Origin: Streptomyces hygroscopicus
Lineage (GTDB): Bacteria > Actinomycetota > Actinomycetes > Streptomycetales > Streptomycetaceae
Assembly: GCA_002021875.1 (NCBI GenBank)
Contig: CP018627.1
Span: 3,844,001-3,908,000 of the forward strand
Length of the DNA stretch: 64,000 nt
Direction: 5' to 3'
The notes under the pieces were generated by a model. That model worked only from the letters and a program-made list of their open reading frames with translations, had not been told where the DNA came from and did no database searches. Position 1 is the first letter of the stretch; each line of letters begins with the position of its first letter. The translations under genes and the position numbers were made by a program. Below, piece after piece: positions 8,361-17,890 of this stretch.

Positions 8361-9137
8361 TCAGGAGGAGGCGGGGCGCAGCCGCAGTCCCTGCATCCCT
8401 CCGTCGACGGCCAGCGCGGTGCCGGTGACGGCCGCGGCGGCGGGGCTGGCGAGATAGGCGACGGCGGCGGCCACCTCGTCGGCGGAGACCAGCCGTCCGG
8501 TGGGCTGACGGGCCTCCAGGGCGGCGCGCTCGGCCGCCGGATCGGGGGCCTGGTCGAGCAGCCGGCCGACCCATGGGGTGTCCGCGGTGCCGGGGTTGAC
8601 GCAGTTGACGCGGACCCCCTCGCGGATGTGGTCCGCCGCCATGGCGAGGGTCAGCGAGAGCACCGCGCCCTTGCTGGCGCTGTAGACGGCGCGCTGCGGC
8701 AGTCCGGCGGTGGCGGCGATCGAGCAGGTGTGGGTGATGGAGACGGCGCCGGGCCGGTCGGCCGCGGCGGCGCGCAGATGGGGCAGCGCGGCCCGCGCGG
8801 TGCGGACCAGGCCCAGCACATTGATGTCCAGCACCCGGTGCCACTCCTCGTCGGAGTTGTCCTCGACGCTGCCGATCGCGCCGATGCCCGCGTTGCCGAC
8901 GAGGGTGTGCAGGGCGCCGAACTCGGTCACCGCCGCGTCCACCGCCGCCCTGATCGCCTCGTCGGAGGTGACGTCGGCCTTGAGCGCCAGCGTGCCGTCC
9001 GGGGCGCCCGACGGATCGCGGTCGAGCACGGCGACCCGCGCTCCCCGGTCGCGCAGCGTGGCGGCGATCGCGGCGCCGATACCGGAGGCGCCCCCGGTGA
9101 CGAGCGCGGCCAGCCCTTCGAAGTCGCCGGTGGTCAC
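8361..9137 (-). CDS. SDR oxidoreductase, probable 2-keto-3-deoxy-L-fuconate dehydrogenase
   Basis: This is a classical 258-residue short-chain dehydrogenase. It has the nucleotide-binding [15 protein letters not shown] in place of NNAG, catalytic Ser in [14 protein letters not shown], and a C-terminal [12 protein letters not shown]. The GTG start overlaps the dehydratase stop (GTGA) and has aggagg upstream, so it is coupled to that gene. In the non-phosphorylating fucose pathway an SDR oxidises 2-keto-3-deoxy-L-fuconate to the 2,4-diketo acid; position and family fit that step. An L-fucose dehydrogenase role is the main alternative. Confidence 0.82.
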   Translation of the reverse strand: MTTGDFEGLAALVTGGASGIGAAIAATLRDRGARVAVLDRDPSGAPDGTLALKADVTSDEAIRAAVDAAVTEFGALHTLVGNAGIGAIGSVEDNSDEEWHRVLDINVLGLVRTARAALPHLRAAAADRPGAVSITHTCSIAATAGLPQRAVYSASKGAVLSLTLAMAADHIREGVRVNCVNPGTADTPWVGRLLDQAPDPAAERAALEARQPTGRLVSADEVAAAVAYLASPAAAAVTGTALAVDGGMQGLRLRPASS

Positions 9138-10525
9138 TGGTTGTCCTCCTGTCGTACGGGCTGTGCGGGTGCGGGCGGTGCGGGTGCGGGCGGTGCCGGT
9201 TCGGGCCCCGCCAGGCGGGCCCGCCATTCGGGACCGTCCGGATAGCGGTAGGCGGCGATCGACTCGGGGTACATACGGGCGGAGAAGCCCGGCTCGGTCG
9301 GGGCGCGGTAGCGGCCCGACTCGATGACCACGGGATCGGCGAAGTGCTCGTGGAGGTGGTCGACATACTCGATGACCCGGTCGTCCCAACTGCCCGACAC
9401 GGCCACGAAGTCGAACATGGCCAGATGCTGGACGAGTTCGCACAGCCCGACGCCGCCCGCGTGCGGGCACACCGGAAGGCCGTACTTGGCGGCGAGCAGC
9501 AGGATCGTGAGGTTCTCGTTGACCCCGGCGACCCGGGCCGCGTCGATCTGGACGAAGTCGACCGCCTCGGCCTGGAGCAACTGCTTGAAGACCACGCGGT
9601 TGGCGACATGCTCACCGGTGGCGACCTTGACCGGCTGTCCGGCGCGGATGGCGGCGTGCGCGAGGACGTCGTCCGGGCTGGTGGGCTCCTCGATCCAGTG
9701 CGGGTCGTACGGCGCCAGGGCGCTCATCCAGCGCACCGCCTCCGCCACGTCCCAGCGCTGGTTGGCGTCCACGGCGATGCGCACCTCGGGGCCGACCGCC
9801 TCGCGGGCGAGCCGCATCCGCCTGAGGTCCTCGTCGAGATCGGCGCCGACCTTGAGCTTGATCTGGCCGAAGCCGTCGGCGACGGCCTCCTGCGCCAGCT
9901 TGATCATTTTCTCGTCGGAGTAGCCGAGCCAGCCGGGCGAGGTGGTGTAGGCGGGGTAGCCCCGCTCGCGCAGCAGCGCGGCGCGCTCGGCGCGGCCGGG
10001 CTCGGCGGCGCGCAGGATGGCGAGCGCCTCGTCACGGGTGAGCGCGTCGGTGAGGTAGCGGAAGTCGACCAGGTCGACCAGCTCCTCGGGCGACATCTCG
10101 GCGAGGAACTGCCACAGCGGTTTGCCCGCCTGCCGGGCGGCGAGGTCCCAGGCGGCGTTGACCACCGCGCCCGCCGCCATATGCATGACGCCCTTCTCCG
10201 GCCCGAGCCAGCGCAATTGCGAGTCATGGGTCAGCTCGCGGTGCAGGACGCCCAGGTCGGCCGCCGTCAGCGGCGCGGGGCGGCCCACCACATGGGGGCG
10301 GAGCGAGCGGATGGCGGCCGCGGTGACATCGTTGCCGCGGCCGATGGTGAAGACGAAGCCGTGTCCCTCGGACGCCGCCCCCTCCCCCGCGTCCGTGCGC
10401 AGCACGACGTAGGCGGCGGAGTAGTCGGGGTCCGGGTTCATGGCGTCCGAGCCGTCGAGCTGCTCCGAGGTGGGAAACCGGATGTCATGAACCTCGAGCT
10501 CGGTGACGGATGGACGCAGACTCAA
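9134..10525 (-). CDS. L-fuconate dehydratase (enolase superfamily)
   Basis: This 463-residue enolase-superfamily enzyme is the strongest functional marker of the operon. The N-terminus contains [19 protein letters not shown] and the FTIGRGND segment characteristic of L-fuconate dehydratases. The barrel carries [12 protein letters not shown] (Lys general base), VDANQRWD (Asp), EEPTSPDD (Glu) and [10 protein letters not shown]. It removes water from L-fuconate to give 2-keto-3-deoxy-L-fuconate. I chose the TTG at 10525, with aggGAG 6 nt upstream, over the ATG at 10561. The ATG has no ribosome-binding site and would lie inside the putative operator. It is the first gene of a seven-gene operon. 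Confidence 0.9.
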   Translation of the reverse strand: MSLRPSVTELEVHDIRFPTSEQLDGSDAMNPDPDYSAAYVVLRTDAGEGAASEGHGFVFTIGRGNDVTAAAIRSLRPHVVGRPAPLTAADLGVLHRELTHDSQLRWLGPEKGVMHMAAGAVVNAAWDLAARQAGKPLWQFLAEMSPEELVDLVDFRYLTDALTRDEALAILRAAEPGRAERAALLRERGYPAYTTSPGWLGYSDEKMIKLAQEAVADGFGQIKLKVGADLDEDLRRMRLAREAVGPEVRIAVDANQRWDVAEAVRWMSALAPYDPHWIEEPTSPDDVLAHAAIRAGQPVKVATGEHVANRVVFKQLLQAEAVDFVQIDAARVAGVNENLTILLLAAKYGLPVCPHAGGVGLCELVQHLAMFDFVAVSGSWDDRVIEYVDHLHEHFADPVVIESGRYRAPTEPGFSARMYPESIAAYRYPDGPEWRARLAGPEPAPPAPAPPAPAQPVRQEDNQ

Positions 10526-10557
10526 TGGGTGCTCCCTGAAACGATGCGCGAGAGAGA

Positions 10558-10588
10558 ACATCGGACCTTTCGCGGTGATCCGATGTAT
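10558..10588. promoter_or_regulatory. Putative GntR operator upstream of the fucose operon
   Basis: Here ACATCGGA (10558-10565) and its complement TCCGATGT (10579-10586) form an 8-bp inverted repeat. Read on the minus strand, the distal half is ATACATCGGAT, identical over 11 bases to the sequence before the regulator at 1935-1945. The site lies 33-63 bp upstream of the chosen TTG start. Confidence 0.7.
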
Positions 10589-10779
10589 AGCGTTGCCCAA
10601 AGGGTTTCGTCCAGAGGTGCGCCGGAACTTTCGGAAGACAGATCGGATGAATCTCTTAGTGCCCCTGGACGGGGGCTGCGGCCGGAGCACCGAAAAGCCG
10701 TAGGCTTGGGTGGCACGCAATGGGAACTGCAGCCGGTGGCGGCACCGATCCGTCCGCCCCGGTCGGAAGGAGGCGCTGG

Positions 10780-11922
10780 GTGATCGAGCTTGAGGGGGTT
10801 CCCGAGCTGATCGACCCGGTCATGATCTGTGCCTTCGAGGGCTGGAACGACGCCGGAGACGCCGCCTCGACCGCGGTCGGGCACCTGGACCGGGAGTGGA
10901 AGGGCGAGGTCTTCGCCTCGCTCGACGCCGAGGACTACTACGACTTCCAGGTGAACCGGCCCACGGTGGCCCTGGAGGGCGGCGTGCGCAAGATCACTTG
11001 GCCGACGACCCGGCTCTCGGTGGTCCGGGCGGACACCGGGGAGAAGTCCCGGGACCTGGTGCTGGTGCGCGGTATCGAGCCGAGCATGCGCTGGCGGTCG
11101 TTCTGCAACGAGATCCTCGGTTACGCCCATGAGTTGGGCGTGGAGATGGTCGTCATTCTCGGCGCACTGCTCGGCGACACCCCGCACACCCGGCCGGTGC
11201 CGGTCAGCGGGGTCACCTCCGACCCGGACCTGGCCCGCAGCCTCGATCTGGAGGAGACCCGCTACGAGGGCCCGACCGGGATCGTCGGAGTTCTCCAGGA
11301 AGCCTGCGCCCACGCCGGCGTCCCGGCGGTGAGCCTGTGGGCGGCCGTGCCGCACTACGTCTCGCAGCCGCCGAACCCGAAGGCCACCCTGGCCCTGCTC
11401 AACCGCCTCGAGGACCTCATCTCGGTGCGCATCCCCCTCGGCGAGCTGACCGAGGACTCGCGGGCCTGGCAGCTTGGCGTGGACCAGCTGGCCGCCGAGG
11501 ACAGCGAGGTCGCCGAGTACGTCCAGTCGCTGGAGGAGGCGCGGGACACCGCCGAGCTGCCGGAGGCGTCGGGCGAGGCCATCGCCCGCGAATTCGAGCG
11601 CTATCTGCGGCGGCGCGACGGCCAGCCCGGCCCCGGCGGCCATGCGACCGAGAGCGGCGGCCTCGCGGAGGGCCGGGAGGGCGGCACAGGCGGCCCGGGC
11701 GCGCCCTACCTACGGGATCCCGCCACCGGCCAGGGGCGGCCGCGCAGGCCGTCCCCCAAGGACGAGGTGGCCAACGACGCCGAGGACACCGGCGGCGCCG
11801 AGGACGACGCCAAGGATCCGGACGGTGCCCAGGGCACCGAGGGCCAGGACGTCTCCCGCCGCGACGAGAGCGGCACGGAGCGGGGCGGCGACGGGGACGA
11901 GGGGTCCGGCTCCGGCCGGTAG
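10780..11922 (+). CDS. parJ: PAC2-family protein ParJ
   Basis: This 380-residue protein has a PAC2 (proteasome assembly chaperone-like) domain over about residues 1-270: [21 protein letters not shown], a [26 protein letters not shown] core and [25 protein letters not shown] long, highly charged, low-complexity tail (about residues 290-380) is rich in Gly, Glu and Asp. From memory, the S. coelicolor protein at this position (between glpD and mshC, SCO1662) is ParJ, which binds ParA and affects its polymerisation during sporulation septation. The GTG start follows GGAGG by 6 nt; an in-frame ATG at 10720 lacks a site. The identity rests on family plus gene order. Confidence 0.8.
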   Translation: MIELEGVPELIDPVMICAFEGWNDAGDAASTAVGHLDREWKGEVFASLDAEDYYDFQVNRPTVALEGGVRKITWPTTRLSVVRADTGEKSRDLVLVRGIEPSMRWRSFCNEILGYAHELGVEMVVILGALLGDTPHTRPVPVSGVTSDPDLARSLDLEETRYEGPTGIVGVLQEACAHAGVPAVSLWAAVPHYVSQPPNPKATLALLNRLEDLISVRIPLGELTEDSRAWQLGVDQLAAEDSEVAEYVQSLEEARDTAELPEASGEAIAREFERYLRRRDGQPGPGGHATESGGLAEGREGGTGGPGAPYLRDPATGQGRPRRPSPKDEVANDAEDTGGAEDDAKDPDGAQGTEGQDVSRRDESGTERGGDGDEGSGSGR

Positions 11923-12032
11923 GCCGGTAGGCCGGTAACCCCACAACCGCGCCGCCGCGCGCGTACGCCACGCTCCACGGGGCCGCACGCCCCCACGTCG
12001 GCCGCGTGGCACGGCACACGGGAAGCAGCGAC

Positions 12033-12065
12033 GAGCCCGCGCCGGGAGGACCCCGGCGCGGGCTC
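12033..12065. terminator. Bidirectional terminator between parJ and mshC
   Basis: A perfect 14-bp G/C stem (12033-12046 with 12052-12065) with a 5-nt loop lies between the converging genes. Confidence 0.8.
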
Positions 12066-12106
12066 ATGCGTTCACCGTCATCACGGTGCGGCGATACGAC
12101 GCCGCG

Positions 12107-13336
12107 TCAGAGAGCCACGCCCAGCAGCGCGTCCACGGCGCGCGAGACCAGCCCGGGCGCCCCCTCGTCCGTACCGCCGGTGGCCGTCTGCGCGGCCGCC
12201 CAGCGGTCGACGGCGGCCAGGGCGGCCGGAGAGTCCAGGTCGTTCGCGAGCGCCTCGCGGACCTCCTCCACCAGCACGGCGGCCGAGGGCCCGTCCGGCC
12301 GCGAGACGGCCGCACGCCAGCGTCCGAGGCGCTCCTCGGCCTCCCGCAGCACCCCGTCCGTCCACTCCCAGTCCGAGCGGTAGTGGTGGGCCAGCAGCGC
12401 GAGCCGTATGGCCGCCGGGTCCACACCGTCGCGGCGCAGCGCCGAGACGAAGACCAGATTGCCCTTGGACTTGGACATCTTCTCGCCGTCCAGGGCCACC
12501 ATTCCGGCGTGCACATACGTTTTGGCGAACGGCCGCTCACCGGTGAGGACCTGGGCGTGCGAGGCGCCCATCTCATGGTGCGGGAAGGCGAGATCGGATC
12601 CGCCGCCCTGCACATCGAAGCCCATGCCGAGGTGGTCCAGGGCGATGGCCACACACTCGATGTGCCAGCCGGGGCGGCCGGAACCGAGCGATCCGCCATC
12701 CCAACTCGGCTCGCCGTCACGGGCGGCCATCCACAGCATCGGGTCGAGGGGGTTCTTCTTGCCGGGGCGCTCCGGGTCGCCGCCGCGCTCGGCGGACAGC
12801 AGCCGCATGGCCTCGGCGTCGAGCCGGCTGACGGACCCGAAGGAGGGGTCGGACTCCACGGAGAAGTAGATGTCGCCTTCGAGTTCATAGGCGGCGCCCA
12901 GGTCGCGCAGCCGCTCCACGAGCGGCACGATGCCCGGTATCGACTCGACGGCGCCGATGTAGTGGCGCGGGGGCAGCATCCGCAGGGCCGTCATGTCCTC
13001 GCGGAAGAGGGCGGTCTCGCGCTCGGCGAGGGCCGTCCAGTCGTCGCCGTTCCGCTGGGCCCGCTCCAGCAGGGGATCGTCGACATCCGTGACGTTCTGG
13101 ACGTAGTGAACCTGGCGCTTGGTGTCGAGCCATACGCGCTGAACGAGGTCGAACGCGTTGTAGGTCGCGGCATGACCCATGTGGGTCGCGTCGTACGGGG
13201 TGATCCCGCAGACGTAGATGCGCGCGACGGGACCGGGGGTCAGAGTGATCCGTCCCCCGGTCGCGGTGTCGTGAATGCTCAGGTCCCGGCCACTGCCGGG
13301 CAGGGCGGGAACCTCAGAAGCGGGCCAGGCATACAT
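12107..13336 (-). CDS. mshC: Cysteine:GlcN-Ins ligase of mycothiol synthesis
   Basis: This 409-residue enzyme, a class I cysteinyl-tRNA-synthetase relative, joins L-cysteine to the amino group of GlcN-inositol using ATP, the third step of mycothiol synthesis. It carries the HIGH-like [17 protein letters not shown] in [10 protein letters not shown], zinc/substrate region [10 protein letters not shown] and [12 protein letters not shown]. It lacks the anticodon-binding C-terminal domain of true CysRS, and its length is normal for MshC. The start [13 protein letters not shown] is typical of actinobacterial MshC. Confidence 0.95.
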   Translation of the reverse strand: MYAWPASEVPALPGSGRDLSIHDTATGGRITLTPGPVARIYVCGITPYDATHMGHAATYNAFDLVQRVWLDTKRQVHYVQNVTDVDDPLLERAQRNGDDWTALAERETALFREDMTALRMLPPRHYIGAVESIPGIVPLVERLRDLGAAYELEGDIYFSVESDPSFGSVSRLDAEAMRLLSAERGGDPERPGKKNPLDPMLWMAARDGEPSWDGGSLGSGRPGWHIECVAIALDHLGMGFDVQGGGSDLAFPHHEMGASHAQVLTGERPFAKTYVHAGMVALDGEKMSKSKGNLVFVSALRRDGVDPAAIRLALLAHHYRSDWEWTDGVLREAEERLGRWRAAVSRPDGPSAAVLVEEVREALANDLDSPAALAAVDRWAAAQTATGGTDEGAPGLVSRAVDALLGVAL

Positions 13337-13542
13337 GCAATGAGCGTAACCGGATGCAGCGTCCGCATACGAACCGGACCAGTGGTGTTGGCCGGATGGG
13401 CGGTCTTGTGGATGCGCCCGTGAGCTGCATGAGCCCTCTGAGCTGCGTTCCACGGCTGCCGGGCGGGGACGCGGCGGAGCGCCGCCCGGAGGCGGAACGG
13501 ACCGGTCCGACTCCGGGCGGCGGCCAGGGGGACCCGGAGCGG

Positions 13543-13650
13543 GCCCGGCCGCCTCACACCCACAGCCACCGGACCCGGCCGCCTCACACCCACGGCCACC
13601 GGACCCGGCCGCCTCACACCCACGGCCACCGGACCCGGCCGCCTCAGACC
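13543..13650. repeat. 30-bp tandem repeat, about 3.5 copies
   Basis: The unit contains CGGCCGCCTCACACCCACGG and repeats with a 30-bp period starting at 13543, 13573, 13603 and 13633 (last copy partial). Copies differ by single bases. It lies in the noncoding space between mshC and the PI-kinase-like gene. Confidence 0.85.
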
Positions 13651-14588
13651 GGCGGCCAGGGGATGGCGGGCCACTGGCCGCTGGGCTCGGGGTGCTTCTC
13701 GGTCCGCAGCAGCGTGGCCACACGGGCCCTCAGGGCCTCGATCTCGGCCCCGGTGATCAGCTCCGCCAGCCGGGCGCAGAGCGGGCCGCCGTCGGCGAGC
13801 TGGTCCGCCAACCGGCGCAGCACCTCCAGCACATCGTCCGGCAGCGGCTCCCCGGCCCAGCCCCACAGCAGCGTGCGCAGCTTGTCGTCGGCGTTGAAGG
13901 TCACTCCGTGATCAATCGCATAGAGCCGGCCACCGGCCGCGGGCAGCAGATGGCCGCCCTTACGGTCGCCGTTGTTGATCACCGCGTCGAGCACGGCCAG
14001 CCGGCGCAGCCGTACGTCGTCGGCGTGGACCAGCAGCGCCGTGCGGCCCTCGCCCACCTCGGCGTAGCCGATCGCCTTCCAGCCGGGGCCCGGTTCGTCG
14101 CCCTCGACGAGCGCGAGCAGCTCCGCTCCCCCGGTCTCCCCTGATCCATCGCCATCGGCGTCGCCGTCCGCGGACCCGTCGCCGTCCGCCCCGTCGGGGG
14201 CCACCTCGACCTCTATCCAGAGCTGGCACATCCCCTGCCCGTACGGCCCGTCGCGCAGCACGGTGGGCGGCACCAGGCCCCAGCCGGTGGCCTCGGAGAT
14301 CTCGTACGCGGCGACCTCGCGCTGGGCGAGCGTGCCGTCCGGAAAGTCCCACAGCGGCCGTTCCCCGGCCACCGGCTTGTAGACGCAGGGAGCACTGTGG
14401 CCGTCGTACTCGACCGTGCAGTACAGCACCGCGTTGGACGCCTCCCGGACCTGTCCGCGCACCGTCAGCTCACCGAGAGCCAGCAGCTCGGACGGGGGCA
14501 AGAGGCGCGAAGCCTCCGTTGAGGGTGGTGGTGGAAGACGGGTGGGCGGCGTCAGGCTCCGCGGCGGTATCCGTTCTGGCGCGGACAT
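13644..14588 (-). CDS. PI3/4-kinase-like protein (SCO1664 family)
   Basis: This 314-residue conserved Streptomyces protein looks related to the phosphatidylinositol 3/4-kinase-like fold. [14 protein letters not shown] resembles an ATP-binding lysine segment, [14 protein letters not shown] the catalytic loop, and AIDHGVTFN the metal-binding segment. An acidic Asp/Gly-rich insert (about residues 145-165) varies in such proteins. The ATG has GGAGG 7 nt upstream and lies 37 nt inside the end of the DUF3090 gene, so the two are coupled. True substrate unknown. The mshC-PI kinase-DUF3090-phosphatase order is conserved in Streptomyces as far as I recall. Confidence 0.82.
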   Translation of the reverse strand: MSAPERIPPRSLTPPTRLPPPPSTEASRLLPPSELLALGELTVRGQVREASNAVLYCTVEYDGHSAPCVYKPVAGERPLWDFPDGTLAQREVAAYEISEATGWGLVPPTVLRDGPYGQGMCQLWIEVEVAPDGADGDGSADGDADGDGSGETGGAELLALVEGDEPGPGWKAIGYAEVGEGRTALLVHADDVRLRRLAVLDAVINNGDRKGGHLLPAAGGRLYAIDHGVTFNADDKLRTLLWGWAGEPLPDDVLEVLRRLADQLADGGPLCARLAELITGAEIEALRARVATLLRTEKHPEPSGQWPAIPWPPV

Positions 14589-15142
14589 ACGTGTCCCTCC
14601 GGGTCGAGCGGCAGACTGCACAGCGGGCAGGGCGGCCGGCCGGCGTTGACGACCTCCAGGGCGCGCTTGGCGAACGCCCGCGCCTGCGTCCCGGTGAGCC
14701 GCACCCGCAGCATGGGCGGGCCGTTCACATCGTCCTGGAGCAGCCGCTCCTCGGCCTCGGCCAGATCCTCCTCGGACTCGGCCTCCAGCTCGACCAGGGC
14801 CTGCGCCTCGACGATCATCCGCTGTTCCTCGCCATCCCAGGCGAGCGCCATGGTGCCGACCCGGAACTCCTCCTCCACGGGGGCTTCCAGCGGTGCGGTG
14901 TCGGTGAGTTCGGTCGGTGCGACGGCGGGGACCGGGGCGTTACCGCCGGTGCGCCGCACCACCTCGTCCAGCAGCTCGTCTATCCGCTCGGCCAACGCGG
15001 CGACCTGCGTCTTCTCCAAGGCGACACTGGTGGTCCGGCCGCTGGCGGACGCCTGCAGGAAAAAGGTACGGCGACCAGGCAGCCCGACCGTACCGGCCAC
15101 GAAACGGTCCGGCGGGTCATAGAGGAACACCTGACGGGACAA
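14552..15142 (-). CDS. DUF3090 family protein
   Basis: This 196-residue actinobacterial protein of unknown function starts SRQVFLYDPPDRFVAGTVG. Its middle (EFRVGTMALAWDGEEQRMIVEAQA) is typical of DUF3090, and a C-terminal CPLC...GHVC cluster suggests a small zinc-binding knuckle. I chose the TTG at 15142, which begins exactly at the conserved N-terminus and has GGAG 7 nt upstream. It overlaps the downstream PI-kinase-like gene by 37 nt. Confidence 0.85.
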   Translation of the reverse strand: MSRQVFLYDPPDRFVAGTVGLPGRRTFFLQASASGRTTSVALEKTQVAALAERIDELLDEVVRRTGGNAPVPAVAPTELTDTAPLEAPVEEEFRVGTMALAWDGEEQRMIVEAQALVELEAESEEDLAEAEERLLQDDVNGPPMLRVRLTGTQARAFAKRALEVVNAGRPPCPLCSLPLDPEGHVCPRQNGYRRGA

Positions 15143-15266
15143 CGTCCTGCTCCATTTTGGTTCGACTGCTCGGCTGACTGACTGCTGACCGCTGGGTGCC
15201 ACGACCGCCCGGTCAGGGCTGTCACGGCGCCCTCGCACCGCGGCACCACCCTACTGCGCACGGAGA

Positions 15267-15962
15267 TCACGGTGCTCCCGCGTCGCCACCCACCGCCGCG
15301 TCCCCGCCCCGGTCCCCGGTGGTCTCCTCGCGCGGCGCCAGTCCCGCGAAGTCGCCGGTGTCGCCGAGCCGGACGACGAAGGGCCGGGTCGGGGTGTACC
15401 GGATCGCGGTGACCGAGCAGGGCTCGACCGAGATCCGCTGAAAGAGATCGAGATGCAGTCCGAGGGCGTCCGCGACCAGTGCCTTGATGACGTCCCCGTG
15501 GGAGCACATCAGATAGACCGCGTTGGCGCCGTGCTCCCGCTCGATCCGGGCGTTCCAGTCGCGCACCGCCTCGACCGCGCGCGTGTGCATGGCGCGCATG
15601 GACTCACCACCGGGGAAGGCGGCGGCGGACGGATGCTGCTGGACGATGTTCATCAGTGGTTCATCGGCGAGCTCGGCGAGCTTACGGCCCGACCAGTCGC
15701 CGTAGTGGCACTCCCCGATCCGGTCGTCGGGGTGCAGCGGCAGTTCGGGGCGGGCGGCGAGCAGCGGGGCCAGCGTCTCCCGGCAGCGCTGCAGGGGGCT
15801 GGTGACGGCGGCGGCCAGGGGCAGCCCGGCCAGCCGGCCGGGCAGCGCCGCGGCCTGGGCCGTACCGCGCTCGTCGAGGGCGACACCGGGGGTCCAGCCC
15901 GCCAGGACGCCCGCGGTGTTGGCGGTGGACCGGCCGTGCCGTACGAGGATCAGCATGGGCAT
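15267..15962 (-). CDS. Histidine phosphatase family protein (MSMEG_4193 type)
   Basis: This 231-residue phosphoglycerate-mutase-like phosphatase has the catalytic LVRHGRSTAN motif at its N-terminus. The second core Arg lies in SPLQRCRETL, GECHYGDWSG provides Glu/His, and MCSHGDVIKAL the second His. It is upstream of the DUF3090 and PI-kinase-like genes on the same strand, so the three may act together. The substrate is unknown. A Gly/Asp-rich tail (last 20 residues) is probably disordered. The ATG at 15962 has only a weak site; the ATG at 15956 is an alternative. It is divergent from corA. Confidence 0.86.
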   Translation of the reverse strand: MPMLILVRHGRSTANTAGVLAGWTPGVALDERGTAQAAALPGRLAGLPLAAAVTSPLQRCRETLAPLLAARPELPLHPDDRIGECHYGDWSGRKLAELADEPLMNIVQQHPSAAAFPGGESMRAMHTRAVEAVRDWNARIEREHGANAVYLMCSHGDVIKALVADALGLHLDLFQRISVEPCSVTAIRYTPTRPFVVRLGDTGDFAGLAPREETTGDRGGDAAVGGDAGAP

Positions 15963-16059
15963 GCCTGCCACCCTACGACCCCTCCGGCGCCGCTCAGCGG
16001 GGGTGCGCACCGATCCCGCACCAGGGCCCCCTGTGCGTACCGGCATCGCGCGAGGCAGA

Positions 16060-17052
16060 ATGCGCTGCGTGATCGTGGATTGTGCCATCTACCGGGACGG
16101 GTGCCGCACCGAGGGACCCGCCGACTTCTCCGACGCCCTCGATGAGGCGCGCGCGAGCGGGGACGCCTTCTTGTGGATCGGCCTGCATGAGCCGACCGAG
16201 AAGGAGTTCGAGCTGGTCACCAGCGAGTTCGGACTTCATCCGCTGGCCGTGGAGGACGCCCTGTGCGCCCACCAGAGGCCGAAGCTGGAGGTCTATGACG
16301 ACTCGCTGTTCCTGGTGCTCAAGCCGATCCAGTACGACGACAAGGCCGGCACCGTCACAGCGGGTGAGCTGATGGTCTTCGTCGGTGACTCCTTCGTGGT
16401 GACCGTAAGGCACGGCGAGGCGAATCCGCTCGGCACGGTGCGGGACCGGCTGGAGAAGATGCCGGAGGTCCTGCAGCACGGTCCGACGGCGGTGATGTAC
16501 GCGGTCTCGGACGCGGTCGTGGATCACTACCTGGACGTGGCCGACGCGCTCCACGGGGACCTGGAGGGGCTGGAGACGGAGGTGTTCGCCCCGAACGCGG
16601 GCGCCGGGCAGAACACCGCGGGGCGGATCTACGCCTTCAAGCGCGAGGTGATGGAATTCCGCCGGTCGACCGGGCCGTTGGGGGAGCCGATGGAGCGGCT
16701 CACCGGCGCCGGGGTGCCGTTCGTGCACGAGGGCTCCCGGCCGTTCTTCCGCGATGTCAGCGACCATCTGACCCGGGTGAACGAGCATGTGGAGGGGTTG
16801 GACCGGCTGCTGTCGGACATCCTCTCCGCCCATCTCGCGCAGATGGGTGTGCGGCAGAACGACGACATGCGGAAGATCTCGGCATGGGCGGCGATGGCCG
16901 CGGTGCCGACGATGATCGCCGGAATCTACGGCATGAATTTCGAGCACATGCCCGAGCTGAAGCAGCCCTGGGGATACCCGGGGGTGGTCGCGCTCATGGG
17001 CGGTGTGATCGCCGTGCTGTACCGCTGGTTCAAGCGCCGCGGGTGGCTCTGA
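16060..17052 (+). CDS. corA: CorA-type magnesium transporter
   Basis: This 330-residue cation channel of the CorA/MgtE-type 2-TM family has an acidic N-terminal cytoplasmic domain, a long stalk helix (about residues 190-270), and two C-terminal membrane helices. The signature loop YGMNFEHMPE follows TM1, and TM2 ends in a basic FKRRGWL tail, as expected for a pentameric Mg2+ channel. The ATG at 16060 is preceded by GAGG; a GTG at 16069 is an alternative start close to the conserved N-terminus. Confidence 0.9.
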   Translation: MRCVIVDCAIYRDGCRTEGPADFSDALDEARASGDAFLWIGLHEPTEKEFELVTSEFGLHPLAVEDALCAHQRPKLEVYDDSLFLVLKPIQYDDKAGTVTAGELMVFVGDSFVVTVRHGEANPLGTVRDRLEKMPEVLQHGPTAVMYAVSDAVVDHYLDVADALHGDLEGLETEVFAPNAGAGQNTAGRIYAFKREVMEFRRSTGPLGEPMERLTGAGVPFVHEGSRPFFRDVSDHLTRVNEHVEGLDRLLSDILSAHLAQMGVRQNDDMRKISAWAAMAAVPTMIAGIYGMNFEHMPELKQPWGYPGVVALMGGVIAVLYRWFKRRGWL

Positions 17053-17083
17053 GCCGGTGGCGCCGCCGAAGCCGTAGTCGGGC

Positions 17084-17890
17084 TCAGACGAACTCGGGCG
17101 CCTCGGGTGCTCCGGAAGCGCTCTGGGCGGGCCCGCCGAGCGCGTTGCGCCGCTCGGGCATCCGCAGGGACACCATGCGCCGCCAGCCGCCCAGCCGCTC
17201 GTACCTGTGCAGGGCGTGGATCCCGGCCGCGAACAGCGCGGACTTCGGCTCGGGCCAGCCGAGCACGCGCGCCATGTGGGCCATCACGGCCAGGCTGACG
17301 TCCCGGTAGACCTCCATCTCGACGAGCGCGGTCTCCCGCAGAGCCCGCTGGATGGTCCGGCCGTATCCGGCGGCGGCCAGGCGCAGCAGCTCCTCGTGGC
17401 AGTAGGCGAGGTGGTTGTCCTCGTCCTCGGCGATCATGCGCACGGCACGGCCGAGGTCGGGGTGGTCACCGAAGTACCTGCGCAACATCCCCATCTGCGC
17501 GGCGGCGCGCTGTTCGGTGACCCGGCTGTGTGCGAGGTAGATCACGATGTCGTGCTCGGTGAGCGGGTCGTCGCGGCGCAGCTTGTCATGGGCGAGGCCG
17601 ATGCCGCGCGCCTCCAGGAGCATCGTGTAGTCGGCCTCGCGCGGCACCTCCATGGGCTCCAGATCGCGCTTGCTCAGCAGGGCGTTGAAGATCCGGCCGT
17701 GTTTGTCCTCGTCGGCGCCATGGCGGGCGATCTTGGGGGCGAGGTCGCGCAGGCTCTCGGGCACGAGGGCGGCGATCCGGCCGTTCTCCCAGCCTCCCTG
17801 GGCCTCCCCGCTGGCCGCGACGGAGCAGAAGAGCCGGAACGACTCGTCGTCGTCGAGGATCTCCTGGAACACGCTTTTCGCCGAGAGCAT
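17084..17890 (-). CDS. Ferritin-like diiron protein
   Basis: This 268-residue, largely helical protein has two ExxH-type segments: HGADEDKHGRIF and RMIAEDEDNHLAYCHEELL, plus VTEQRAA between them. This resembles the four-helix ferritin-like/rubrerythrin fold that binds two irons. I chose the ATG at 17890 because GGAGGT lies 7 nt upstream; an in-frame ATG 48 nt earlier has no site. It converges on corA with only 31 bp between. Its role is unknown; iron storage, oxidase or hydroxylase functions are possible. Confidence 0.8.
   Translation of the reverse strand: MLSAKSVFQEILDDDESFRLFCSVAASGEAQGGWENGRIAALVPESLRDLAPKIARHGADEDKHGRIFNALLSKRDLEPMEVPREADYTMLLEARGIGLAHDKLRRDDPLTEHDIVIYLAHSRVTEQRAAAQMGMLRRYFGDHPDLGRAVRMIAEDEDNHLAYCHEELLRLAAAGYGRTIQRALRETALVEMEVYRDVSLAVMAHMARVLGWPEPKSALFAAGIHALHRYERLGGWRRMVSLRMPERRNALGGPAQSASGAPEAPEFV

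Noticed and set aside
10559..10561. ATG start for L-fuconate dehydratase
   Set aside because: It lies inside the putative operator and has no ribosome-binding site, while the TTG at 10525 has both good spacing and a conserved N-terminus.
13543..13650. Possible coding extension of mshC through [14 protein letters not shown] repeats
   Set aside because: The frame has no ribosome-binding site; the conserved MshC start is at 13336, and the repeat is better read as noncoding.
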